Shown piece by piece: positions 8,656-21,700 of a DNA stretch of 64,000 nucleotides; the stretch's first letter is position 1; each line of letters opens with the position of its first letter. The stretch comes from Erythrocercus mccallii. Taxonomy: Eukaryota; Chordata; Aves; Passeriformes; Dicruridae. The notes under the pieces were generated by a model. It had not been told where the DNA came from. It did not search any database and saw only the letters and a list, made by a program, of their open reading frames with translations. The position numbers and the translations under genes are program-made. The stretch spans positions 372,001 to 436,000 of the forward strand of contig VZRG01000303.1 of NCBI GenBank assembly GCA_013397435.1. The letters are read 5' to 3'.

Positions 8656-11600
8656 GCCTTTCTGCAATGAGAAAATACCCTCTAAACACCCTATTCTGGA
8701 CATATCTTCGTTTGACATAAGGTGTGTCTCTGGTAGTTTTGCTACAAGACCAGTGACACCATTTGGTGCTGTGGGTGTCTACCAGGGTGTGAGCTTTCTG
8801 CGTAGGTGCCATTTCTTACAGGCAGCTCAACTTAAAAATGAAATTAAAAAACCATGTAATTTCCAAATGAGGCACAGTATTAATACAGACTCTCAGCCTC
8901 AGGGAAAAAAAATGTTTTAAAGCAGAGGTAATAAATCCTTATCCTTAATTTCGAAAAACAAGAATTTTGGGGAGAAGTGTCTATATAGATGCTCGCTTTT
9001 GGAAGCAGCTGGCCAAACCCATGTGAGACCAGAAGAGCTGTAGGAAATTCCTTATTCCATGTATGAATATAAGCCCAATTCATTGTTTTTGTGGAAAGCT
9101 CATAGGCTCCTTCCTGTGCCCAAATGTGTGCTGGTGCTGTATCACCTCTCAGCCACAGAGATCTCGAGATAACATTTAAACTGGGGGGCTGTGGTAGGGA
9201 CTAAGGGAGAAAATCCTGAGCAGAAGAAGCAGCATGCAGGAGCCTCTCTATCAGCTGGGAAGGGAGACAGTAGGCGGCAGTTCCAGAGTTTTCCTCTGGA
9301 TTCAGCAGTACTGTTATTCTTAGCTAGAGGGGGAAATGATAAGATTGGCAGGGATGGTAAGGATTAGCTTAAACACGACATCATTCTATACTCTAAGAAA
9401 AACCTAGTGAGAATATATGCTAATGTTTTACATAACTTTTTAGATACAACTAATGGATTTCCAGATATAGTGCTCATCCATCTGGTTATTTAATCTGAGA
9501 AGGAAATACTCTGCTGTACTTGTACAAGTTTTGTTTTACATCATGAGACCTGATGCAGTCTCTGACTCTGATCTTCACATCATCTTAATTCTTTTCTGGG
9601 AGCCAAAGAAACCCGCCCTGTAAAGCACCGAGCCCAGCCACTGTATCAGTACCCTCCTTGCTGCTTCACAGGCTGGCTCCAGCCTTTCCATTTAGCTGCT
9701 GCATCTTATTGAGAGCAGCCGGGCCTGGGGGCAGCAGCTGCCATTTACATGTGTTGGAGGTTATTTCCAGGACCATTCAGCCTCCTGGTGAAAGCTCCCT
9801 AAAGAAAGTTTCGGGAAATCCACTTGCTCTGCACAGGACGTGTCTCTGTTGAAGACCCAGCAGCCTCGTGCTTTGTGCCTGAGCTGACACACGAGCTTGA
9901 CAAACACATGACTAATAAGGGCTGACATAGCTGAGGCTTCCCACTATTGCACTTGTTCTAGGGCCAAAATGGAGCTTTTAACTATTTAAATTGTCATGAA
10001 CGTGTTCTCAGCCCGTGCCACTTTTGCCTGTCCCACAGGCTCTCACCCCCAGCCTGAGGGCTGCTTGCCATGGACCTCAGGGAGCAGAGAGCACTGAGCA
10101 GTGACCGCCAGCCCCCTCCCCCAGGAAGGGCCAGGCTGCTCTCTACCTCCCTTTCCCAAAGGCCAGGGAGGGAGGCCTGCTGTGCACAAACATCTGCTGT
10201 TGCTAAGGGTATCAGAAGTCCTACGAGAAGAGCCTCGTTAAAGTATAAACCTAAACTTTGCCCTCTGCAGTGCAGGTCAAAGTACCCAGTAACTATCCGA
10301 GGTATGTGCCAGAAGTGCCATTAAACACCTCGTACACGCAGCCACTTAATTTCTAAATGTCCCCTGCCTTTTCATGTTGCCTTTTTTATTGTGCTTTAAA
10401 CTTTCTTATATTTGTAGAGTGACAGCATGGAAGCCAGGGTACCTCACCTGACCAAGTTTTAGTCATAAGATCATAGTCCTAATTGTTAGCAGAGATCAAA
10501 AGAACAAAACACTATGACATCTTACTCGAATGTATATAAAAACAGACTGTATCAAACCCTTTTATAAAAAAATTCCCACCTTTCTGTCCACTAATTATCA
10601 TCTCTATAAATGGGTAAACGTGGAAGCTTTTTGTGATTAAAGTGCCCTAAATTAACTTTTGAAATGAGGTTCAGCTGAAATACAGCTGAAAGTTTTTTAT
10701 TTTTAAATGTTTCCTCTACAAAAATATATCTGAACAATACTTTTAATTAATAAAGTGATAAAAATGTTTGGAATTTCTTGATTCATAACACTATTGACAC
10801 AAACCACTGAGTATGTTTATTAAGAAGAAATGTAACAAATAGTAATTGTTGCTGGAAAGTATTTGAAACAGAAAACCTTCCTCCCCATTCTTTAGGCCTC
10901 GGCAATCTTCCTCGCTGTGAGTTTTTCACGGAGTTGTATCCAGAAGGCAGATTTCTCTACTCTCCAGCTGACAGATGCATTTGAGACTGGTGCCAGCAGC
11001 AGACGTGGCCCTTAGCGAGACCAGAACTGTCCCAACTGCCACAGAGGCAGGAGAGAAATCTTGTAGGCAGTGAAAGGGCAAAGACTCATTTTTATTACAC
11101 CCTTTACGATAATTATTAAAAGTCTCAATGAAATCTATATCCTACAGTAAATCTAGGTAATGAGCAACAGTAGTGTTTGAGAGATTTCTTTCTCTCTCAC
11201 TGCCCACGCTGCAGTTTAACCTCAGCTGGGAGCTCAGCCCCACAGAGCTGCTCCTCGATCCCCCCAGAGAGAACTGGAAAGTGAGAAAACTTGGGAGCTG
11301 AGATCAAGAGGACTAACAGGTTAAAGCAAAAGCTGTGCACACAAGCAAAGCAAAAAAAGGAATTCATTCAACACTTCCCATGGACAGTCTGGTGGTCAGC
11401 CCTCCCCAGGAAAGCTGGGATGATAGTGAGTTTGGGAAGACAAACACCATCACTCTGAACATCTCCCCCTTTCTCCTTCTTCCCCCAGCTCTACAGGCTG
11501 AGCATGACACCCTATGGTACATTACAGCCCTTGGGTCAGTTGGAGTCAGCTATCCTGGCTGTGCACCCCTGGACTCCTCACGCTGTGAGCGGCAGAAGAG

Positions 11601-12445
11601 GCCTTGTCTCTGTACAAGTCCTGCTCAGCAATAATGAAACATCCCTGTCTTATCGCCAGCTTCCAGCACAAACCCAAACGACAGCCCCACTCCAGCTACT
11701 CTGAAGAAAACGAACTCAATCCCAGCCAAACCCAGCACACCTGAGAACTGGCTGCTGGAGACGAAGAGTCACATCTGGCACAACCTCCACAGTTTGGCAT
11801 AAGCAAATTCCAAAGTGCAGTACACATTCCTGTGCTGTGCTGCAGTTATGGCAAGAAGCTTACTGTGCTCAGCTCTGTCGGCAGTGACTACTTCTGGCTT
11901 GGGCCAAACAATAATTTGGAAGTAACAGTGTGAGCAGTGCAGACTTCCAAAAGACAAGGATAACAGGGTATAACCTCTAATTGCTAAAAACAGTCTCTTC
12001 ATTACCATCTCGTTATCCAGTAATGAAAAAGCCATTCAGATACTTTAGGTGTTATCTGGAGCTAAGAGACATTTTCTGTTTAATTTTACCATGTGGTCCA
12101 CTGATACTACTGATATGAAAATCTTCCAGTTATAACTACAAATAATATGTGGCTGCAGAATGGTTTCAGTTGATTGTCATCAAGGTCTCTGCAAAAGAAA
12201 AGCACAGACTCACTACATCACTACGCTGATGCCTACAACTTTGCGGGGTATGAATATGTGCTTTCCACTGAGGGATCTCAGTGCTTTTCAAATAGATCTT
12301 TAAGCTCTATAGCCTCTCTCCAGTTGTTTCTACATTGATTTTAACACAAAGACAATAAAGCTGCTTTGTTACAGAACTACACACAAGAAAGATAATTTAA
12401 AAAAACCCAAAAATCACAGTTTGCATACAGCTTTAATACAAAAAG

Positions 12446-12451
12446 TTTATT
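12446..12451 (-). terminator. PRKDC: PRKDC poly(A) signal
   Basis: TTTATT on the + strand, that is AATAAA on the - strand, 137 nt after the PRKDC stop codon. This gives a short 3'UTR (about 12425-12587). No other - strand AATAAA lies between it and the stop. Confidence 0.6.
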
Positions 12452-12587
12452 TTCTCTATTGGTCAAGTTAACTGGTGATAAAAATAGTTAAGAGCTTTTT
12501 TCCTTTTTGGCCTTAAAATTTGATCTGGTTGCAGCTGTGTTTTAGGATACAGGTCCCCTGGCAGACAGGGTTGTAGATGGTAGATCC

Positions 12588-12792
12588 TCACATCCAAGGT
12601 TCCCATCCTTCCCAGACTCTGCCAAGAATATTGGGGTCTGTCGCTTGATCGATGAGGCATCTCACTTGGGTCTCCTCTGAAAGTCCGTCCTCTGGCTCTT
12701 TGGCTCTGATATCATGGTCAGAGTTACCACGAGCCACAGCTGCAAAATCATTATAAGCAGGCGACTTCTCATGGCCCAGGCGCAGCTCATCG
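12588..12792 (-). CDS. PRKDC: PRKDC window exon 52 of 52 (last; FATC domain and stop)
   Basis: Acceptor [32 protein letters not shown], then [20 protein letters not shown] and the invariant terminus [11 protein letters not shown] at 12588-12590. Confidence 0.97.
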
Positions 12793-15700
12793 CTGAAATT
12801 GAGAACACTAAAATAAGCTCTTAGTAAAAGAAACAAGCAAAAAATCTGAGATGGATTTTTAAATACAAAACAGCACTTGAAAAATAAAGCTTGGAGTCAG
12901 ATCAAGATATGGACACTGCTCAAGAGCTGTAGAAGGCTTGGCCATCGAAGACTGGTGGTTTCAGGGGTCCTTTACTAGTGGGTATTTACTTTGTCAAAGG
13001 TCTCTTGCTGAAAGAAGCATGCAGCAGTTCACATCCAAGCTGTTGATCTCTTTACCTGCTCTCCTGATTTAGTGCCTATAACAAGTATTTTGCTGCCTTT
13101 TCCAGTTCAGCCTTGACCGCAAAAGGGACTCCTCCCAAGTCCTGCACTTTTCAATATTTGTATGGTTTTAAAACAGGCTTGCTTTCTTTGCTTTTCTGTC
13201 TTTCCCCTGATTAATCCAAAATGACTTTTTAAGAGAGGATGGAAGGGATTAATTGTACTTTTAACTGAACTTAAAAGACATTCTGGCTTGAGCCAGACTT
13301 GACTAGACCGACATAAATAACCTGAGAATGCCACCAGATTTGAATTTGATGTTTCTCTTAAGCAGCTTTCCTCCATGCCTCCTCTACAGCTGGTACATTT
13401 CAAGCAATCCTCCATCAGAAGCATATATTAATTTAAATATTATCTCTACCCTAAAAGCAGTGGAGACAAACATAAAGAACAGTAGGACTGAGGAATATGA
13501 GATTAAGAAGCCTGACAGAGGGGAGTCATGTGTTGCCAGGAGCAGTAAAACTGCTCAGAAGGCCTGAGCTGGAGCAGCAAAACTCAGAGGGAGATATCTG
13601 GTGTTTTGGCTGGCAGGGTGATTCACAGAGCTTGTATGTGGACCAAAATGATTCTGACAGAAGGTTTGCTGAAATTTTGCCCTGTCTCTTCTCTTTTCCT
13701 AGCCGCCTTTCTATCCAAAGGGAGCAAAATCTGACACAGGAGCCTTCCAAAGTTCTTAGTGGAGCAGTTTAAAGCAAAAGGAGAGCACCTTACCAAGTGA
13801 TTATTGCTGGATTGGCACCTGTAAGCTTTCTTCTGACATAGCTGACCTTTTGCAAAGGGTACCAGTTTACTTCAGATGTGTTTATTTCCTTAATCCATGT
13901 GCCTCCTTTTTTCAGCTGTCTTTGTTCAAAGTTCTAAGGAGAAAACATATTTGTCCTATTTATTATAAATCACACACTTGAAAAAGGCTTTTAAGCCGCA
14001 GATCATAGCAAGGCAAGCCAGTACCTTAACTGCAGATGGAGTGGAGGACAAAGCAATGAGATAATATCTAACTTGCCTATGACTTTAATTTACAACTGAA
14101 GTTACTCAAGTGCAACTGGTTTCAGATTTTCTTTCTCTGTAACTATTAGTTTGATATATACAGTACTGTTATGCAAATTTAAGAGGTTGAATGCAAAAAG
14201 TTGAAAATATTTATGCTGGTGCCATAAGTGGCATAATGTGATCAAGAGTTATTCTTTAGTCTTTAGGATGATCATGAAAGATAAAGAACAGGACACTGAT
14301 AAGACCGACACATGCTACAATTTTTTGTGCATCAATATAGAATTCTGTCATTTAAAATACTTTTAAGTTCAGTTTTTCTGAGAACTTAATAAAACAAAGA
14401 AAGATAAAAGGAGTACTGAGAGTGAGCCTCAAGGAATACTTCCTTTTTCATCAGTTTTATTCTTATTACACTTTAAGAGTTTTCACATGAAGAAAAATCA
14501 AAGAGGACAAACTCCCCACCTTCCAGTCCAAAGAAGGCTCTTTTACAAACACATCCATGGTGCTGATGAGAAGGTCTGGATCTGAACGATAAGCCCTCAG
14601 GGCATGCACCATCACGCTGTAAATGAGCCCCCATTCTTTTACTGGCATCATCAGATTAATGAATTGGCGAGTCAGGCGAAAGGGCATTAACTCTGGCACA
14701 CTCAAAAACTAGCCAAGGGGAAGGACAGTGAAAAAAAAAACAAGAAGTAAGAAGTCTTGGAACTGAAGGATTAGATGGGAATATTTTATTCTTTTTAAGC
14801 CTTGAAACCCTCTTTGTCACTTCACTGAAAATAACATGCAAAAGTAGAACTGAACCAAGTTGTGACATCAAAGCTCTAGTCATGAGTATTCAGTGATAGT
14901 GGTTGAAACAACGGTTGAACTATATAAAACACCACCATATTGACTCTGTGGAGTTCTATAGCTCACTGATTGTCTGAGAATATCTGGACTCAGATATTTT
15001 ATTCAATTGACTAGAAATAACTTGTAAAGATTATTTTGCACCAGAACAATGGCAACTGAAGAGCATCAAATTTAGTACTGAGAGCACACGCGTAATTGCA
15101 CGTAACAAACGCAAAAGCTGTAACAAATTAGTTGAAAACAAATACCTGTGTGGCTGCACCAAAAGCGTATCCAAAATCTATTCCCACCATGCCACCTGTC
15201 TCCTTGTTAATCATGAAGTTGGACAGATGCCGGTCTCCAATCCCAAGTATCCAGTGGCTGATGCACATCAGTGCGTGTGAGCTGGCAAAATGGGAGCGAA
15301 GGGCCAGGAAGGCCTCGGGAGATGTGCTCATTTTCACAAAGGCTCGCCTTAACAAAACAGAACTCGCTTGTTGAATGCAGAGAAACACCAACATTTGTTT
15401 CACAATGCGCAGCCATCAGCAGCACTTACCGCAGGAGGTCTTCTGGAACGCTGCTCTCTCTGCTTTTGAAGGATGTGACTGCTTCTGTACGGCTGGCATT
15501 TCTGCAACGCAGAAAGAGAAATAAAGGTGGCTGCTGAAATAACAGCCTGCTGGATGTTGGAAGTCAAGATACGCTCATGACTGCAGCAGCGTGCAGTGCT
15601 TACTCCAGTGAACAGTACAGCAAGCCACAAAGGGTTCATCTCCCAAACTTTAGCTGATATTGGAAGTGCCCCATTCCTCCCTCTTTCTCCCAGCAGTTAT

Positions 15701-18700
15701 TTCCAAGACTGACATTTTTAAATAAAAAAGAGTGTGTGGTTTTGTTTATTTTCCTCCAAATTAAGTTGATGGGTTAAGCTTTAATAAAGCTATACAATCA
15801 TGTTCTTTCTGGCTGGACAGTCTCTTCCAAGCAGAGGAATTAAGGCCCCAGTTACATCTCTCAGCAGCAAGCTGAGGCCATACTGACACTAGAAAGTAGT
15901 GCAGCAGAGGGGATGCAACAGAACTAAAGAACTGGTGCTGAGGGCACTCATGCCATGCGGATTTTGAAAAGGAGGCTTTGTCCTAGTCCATAGCCAGTTC
16001 TGAATACTTGTGAGAGCTGAAATGTGCTGGGTGCTTTCCTTCCAGTCTCCTTCCCTCTGAAAGGAGAAGAGTTGAGAAATAGCGGACAGCTCTTTGATAC
16101 AGCAGACTGAAGATGAGTGGGGGTGTTTGGGAATTACTTCAAAAGCACATTCTGCATCTGAATACAAGTATTAATTAAGTAATACTAGTCAAAGTTTTCC
16201 TTTAAAAAGCAAGACACTCAGGTTATGAGCTTATAAGAAATGCTCTGGACACTTCACTTTACCACCCACAGTACTAGATCTAGGTAGGTGTGGAAAATCT
16301 TCTGAGGATGCTCAAGTTGGGACCTAAACCATCAAATATTCTTAAATTCTCAGTGAATCATGGTGATTTTCTCTGTCCAACTCCAGCAGATGCTTGGGCT
16401 CTGAAGCAGCCTACCTAACTGCATAATCAGGAAGAAGACGCCTAGAAAATAAAGTTAAAGAGCAGCATCTGCTTCTAGAGACTTTCTAAAGGAAGTGAGC
16501 AAGCTTCTGGAAGCATTCCTGTACTCTGGCAGGATTTTTGGCAAGAGGAATTTTGCAGAGCATCTCCAGGAAGACAAATCAGTAAAATGAACAAAAATCA
16601 GATCTAGTCATCATAATATAATGCAGATCATACCTTTTTCCTGGAATTTCTACATCTCTGCATGTGTGCACACTCTAGCTTCCATATTTCACATGCAGTT
16701 CTCTTTTGAAACCTACCTGTACATAGCATGGTATCGAGAGATGCCCTGTGCTTTCCCACCCATCCTGGACAGCCACTCGGAATAGGTAGCACGAGGTCCT
16801 CTTGGGCTAGGGAGAAAAACAGAAGGGAAGCACCCATGATTTCCCTGTATGATCTGACCGCTCTCTATTTGATTATCCACAGGCTGTGTGCTGCTCTGAC
16901 CCATGAGAGTTTTATGCAAAGGAAAAGTCAGGAAGCTACAGCCTACATTAATTTTAGCCTTGCTATGGAAATGAAGTTTATGCAGAGTATGGGCTGATCC
17001 ATTCATCTTCTTCGCCCCAGCTTTGAACACACTTCAGTCATATTTGACAGAAGATTACACATCTCAAAGGTGTTAATTTGTCAACAGATACTGTGAGTAC
17101 CAGAAAACTCTTTGGACCTTTCCAGAAGAAAGGTCCAAAGTAATTTCTGCAGGGAGGGAAAGGTATTTTTGACAGTCTTGTAGCCTTTGAGAAGCATTAT
17201 GTTGTCCACCACAGTACGTGCTGCCCTTTGTCCTTCCAAATGGGCAGGGAATGCAGGAAGGCAGTTTGGTACCTCCTCACTGTGCACAAGAGAGGAGGAA
17301 TGGGTGCTTGAATGTGAGGTATTAATCCATAAGAAGCCAGTAGTCATTAGTGGCACTGCTTATGAAATAATTTGATATTTTTCTCCCAGCTTAACTAAAT
17401 ACATCAGATCTTAAACTTCTATTTCAGAGAGGCAGCAACTTAGCAGAGCAGCCACCTTCTCTATTTCTTCCAAGCATATTTTGAGATAGAGAATACCATT
17501 TCCATTTAAGAAGCATTTATCAGTTATAAACTGTAGCCCATCACTTTGGGATAAAGAAAAAGATTTCAAAAATTCAGAAAGTTGTTTCCCCCATCCCAAA
17601 CAAAATTTTCCTTTGTGAGTGCTGTCACTTAACCATAGCTCAATATAAAATGTCTTGACTGAATAACATATGTGAAAATATTAAAGTCTATATACTCAAT
17701 AAAGCAAGGGGGTTTTTTTAATAAATTATGAACTGCTTTTAGAAAGACACTGATCTGCTACACTGAGCATATTACAGATTTCCTCCCTTCACGAGATGGT
17801 TCCATGTGAGCATTCACTTTCTCACTCAGTGATTGAGACCAACATAATACCACTGCTGTTCACAACAGTGAATCAGACAGCAGTAATGCAGGAACTCTAT
17901 CAGTTCCTAAACTGCTAACAAATCAAATAACCAGAGAAATAAAAGACTCTTTGGAGTCCAACCTCCACGCTGGAGTTTCCTCCAACCTGCCCCATAAATG
18001 TTAACTAGTAAAAATAAACACTCAGACAAACCCAAACAGAGATTATGTAACTAAGAACCACATTTGTAAATTAAACCGCATTTCTAAATTCCAGGCCAGA
18101 ACTAGGCTGAAATGCCAGAATTAAATCAATTTTACAAATATTCAACCTCCAATTACAATCACAAGAAAGCAATATAATTTATTCAATCCCAGCATTTGTA
18201 TCTAGTCAGAGAGAATGCTCTGTTACAGTTGTGTTCTGTGCATTTGCTGCCAATTTCCATCCCCCATCACTGACTCACTGCTGAACCCAGGTTCTGAATA
18301 GCTCTGTCTCTACTCCCTTCCCCTGCCCCCCATTGACCTAAGTCCATTTCCTGCCTGATCAAATCAAGAGATCAAAATCCTCTGCTTGTAAAATCAATCT
18401 GCTGATAAGGAAATGGTGATGATAATGACGTCACATATGATTATAATTATAAGCCTCTTGTTTAAACAAGCTGGGTGGAGGATATTCCAGCTACAATGGC
18501 ACTCATTAAACAAACGGTTGCCAATTACTAATTTGGGTCAGGAAGTACAAACTGCCTCCTTGCTTATAAGTGCTATTCTTTTATTCATTAATTAAAAAAA
18601 AAAGAAAAGGAAAAAAAAATCTTGCCACAAGACTGTCGGTTATCCAAAAACTCATTAGTAGTGGTCTCTATTAAAGCAGACAGCTAAACCAAGCATCACC

Positions 18701-21700
18701 TGTAGTAGCTGGTATCCTCCTCTTCAGACATGCTATTTTTAAGGAATTCTTTTAAGGTACAAGTATTTTCCAGCCACTTGATGAGTCCCAGTCTGGAACA
18801 AAGCAAGTCAGAGATAACATGTAGCTCAGAGCTGAACTTGAGAGGAACACCACAAATGGGAACCAACACATTCTAGTGCCTGTTAAAAGAAGGTTAAAAG
18901 CTACCAATTTAAATACACTCTGAAAAATGGTTTCCAGATGAAGAAATTTCAATGTTGTTTAAAAGGAAAAGGAAAAAAAATAAATTAAGCCAAGGCACAA
19001 AACACTCTGAATCTGGCACACAAAAGTCTCACTTTCTAACATCCCAAAAGTAATAGATGTTAACATAAGGATTTCTGTCCCTTCAAGATAAACGCCTACC
19101 TTGTTGTCATGGGGATGACCTGGTAAGTTTTTAACTGCATATTTCTTTGGCTACATGTAGCATCTTGTGAAAGGATAATGTTCATCACATCAAACAGCTG
19201 CTCAATGCGTTGGTCTTGTCGCAGGTCTTCACCACCTTTGACAAGAAAAGGATACTCCTGTTCATCGCTACCTCGGATTGTTATACGTTTTGGCTTCCTC
19301 AAGGACTCCATCACACTTATCTTGGAAAAAGACAGGAAAAAGAAAAATATTTGTGAGAGAAGATTTAGTCTTACAGAATCATCGCTGGAATTAAGCATAC
19401 GTGTCATTCCTAGATGACATAATCAAGTTACTCAATTATAACAGAAAAACAAATGCCTACTTGCAGCCCTTCCTTTGTATGCTGCAAGATGTGTAAACAA
19501 GCAATGACCCTACTACTACCAAATTCTTCAAATGGTATATGGCACAGATTTATACCACACAGGATTTTGACTCAATCTTGAAAACATACCCGTTCATCAA
19601 ATCCAGAGATTTTTGCGTGGTACTCTGGCAGTGGTTTCCCTTTTCCATCATACTGACCTGAAGTGGTGGTAGAAAAAAAATATTAGTACATAGCCTGATG
19701 TTATTTTAAAGTGTGTTTAACACCAGAACACATATCCAAATGTTTTGTCAAATTGGTGGAATGACAACTATGAAGAAAATACTTTTAAATGCTTAAAAAA
19801 GATCCAACATACACATGGTATGATTTTATCTGTGAATTACTGATACCCTTTCCTTGTTTAGCTGTTAGAATCAAGGTCTTGATGGTTTCAGAAGACACAA
19901 CCTTTTTTGAATTAGATTTAAACATGTATTAGATTTTTATATCAGATTTCCTGGAATCAGACCTTTAGAAAATTATAGATCAGATTTCCTGGAGTCAGGC
20001 CTTTAGAAGAATACTGAATTCTTAGGTAAGAGATACAAGCTTAGATACAATTTTAAAAATCAGGACTACTTAAGAATGGATTTAACAGATAATGAGTGAA
20101 CAGAATCATTTCAAGTAAGGCCAGATAAGGCTTAAGGCCAGAAAAAGGGGTCACATAGCCAAGACAAGAAATAAAGCTCAAGAGCAACTTTCTTGTAAGG
20201 GACAATTCACTACTAACACTGAAGGGGAACTTACCAGGAACCTCCAGTTCATTCCTCAAGAACTCAGCTTTGAATTCACTCATCCATGGTGAACATTCTT
20301 TGAGGTTCCCAGGTTCTTTATGGGTTTTGCTCATTTTTAAGTGGAGAGAAGTTGCAATCTCATTGAAATCACTAGTCTTCATATCTAACAGTTCTGAACC
20401 ACCTCTGCCGAAATGATGATCCAGGTCCTTCCCAAAAGCCTAACAATCGTTTATAGAAAGGAATCCTGTTTACACAGTGCTAGAAACTACCCAAGAGCAC
20501 CACAAGGGTATCTTCCTATCTATACACATGGCTTGTCTAGATATTAGGAAGAAATTCTTGATATAAACCAGAATAGGTTGCCTAGAGAAGCTGTGGATGC
20601 CCCATCCATGTGAGTGTTCAAGGCCAGGTTGGATGGGGCCCTGAGCAACCTGGTCTAGTGGGAGGTGCCCCTGCCCATGGCAGGGGTGTTGGAACCAGAT
20701 GATCTTTAAGTTCCTTTCCAACCCACATCATTCTGTGACTCTATGAAATGTTTACATGTTTTATTTACTATCAGATTATTTGTGGATTTATTACTGCCTA
20801 GCAATAATTTTGGACATAAAATGTATAAACCCGTATTTTAAAGTGTTTTAAATATCCTGATAAAGGAAAATAGCAAAGTTTTGAACATGGATCCATTTAA
20901 CGAACAAAGCAATTATTATCTACAAATAGCTAAGTGAATTGACTTTCTGTGCTCATAATTCAAGGTTCTAGAAAAACCAAAATGTTTCTTCTTGGACCGG
21001 GTATTAATGGCTTGGAAAGATGTTTTCTTTTTTAATGCCTGATGATTTTTTACCAAGCCATGAAGACAAAGCTATTTCACTGAGTAAATGAAAATACAAA
21101 AAACATCCTTTTGACGAGACTGCTATAGTCAACATCTTTATCACTAAGTCTATTTCCAGATGATGAACTTGAAGTACTCCACATAGAGCAATTTTATGTG
21201 TCAGTCAAGAGAGACAATGTGTTTTTTCCCCTAGAAATGATACAGTTATTCTCACAGCACACTTTGTTTCTTCATAATAATGCATTGTGAAAGCAAAGAA
21301 CTCAGAGCCTGTGCACCATCACCTTGACTCTCTTCTGCAGCTAGTCTCTCCTCTCCCACTTTCCTTTAACAGAGAGGAACAACCCTAATATCCCTCTCCA
21401 GCATCTCCCTTGCACTTCTCTCTGTTTCCTCTAATACTGCACATTTCAACATTTTAAAGAGCCATGGATTTTTCTTGTGTGTGTGGGCACACAAATAATC
21501 CAAACAGCCTTTGTGCTTATGCCTGCTACGTCCCTTGATGTTCGTGTATCCTGTATAGCTGCTCCCCTCTCCCTACCCCCACCCTGACACCGCACATCCT
21601 GCATTCTTATCCCCCACTCTTGAGTTTTAAGTCATTATCATCAAAGACTCATCTTATCTCACAGCAACACACAACTCAGACGGCTAGTGTGCCCCTAAAC

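Larger units (their letters stand above)
4310..12420. other. intergenic region between the CEBPD promoter and the 3' end of PRKDC
   Basis: About 8 kb without a recognisable gene. It contains the upstream edge of the CpG island to about 4560, a (TTTA)n-like A+T-rich stretch at 5149-5172, a CR1 fragment at 8234-8655, and otherwise unique sequence. Open frames here are short and show no family motifs. Upstream enhancers of CEBPD could lie here, but none can be named from sequence alone. Confidence 0.6.

Noticed and set aside
8311..8920. Open frames of 94-135 codons on both strands
   Set aside because: They lie in or beside a non-coding CR1 3' fragment; the translations are not reverse transcriptase.
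12354..12359. + strand AATAAA near the PRKDC 3' end
   Set aside because: No + strand gene or exon precedes it; isolated AATAAA motifs are common in A+T-rich DNA.
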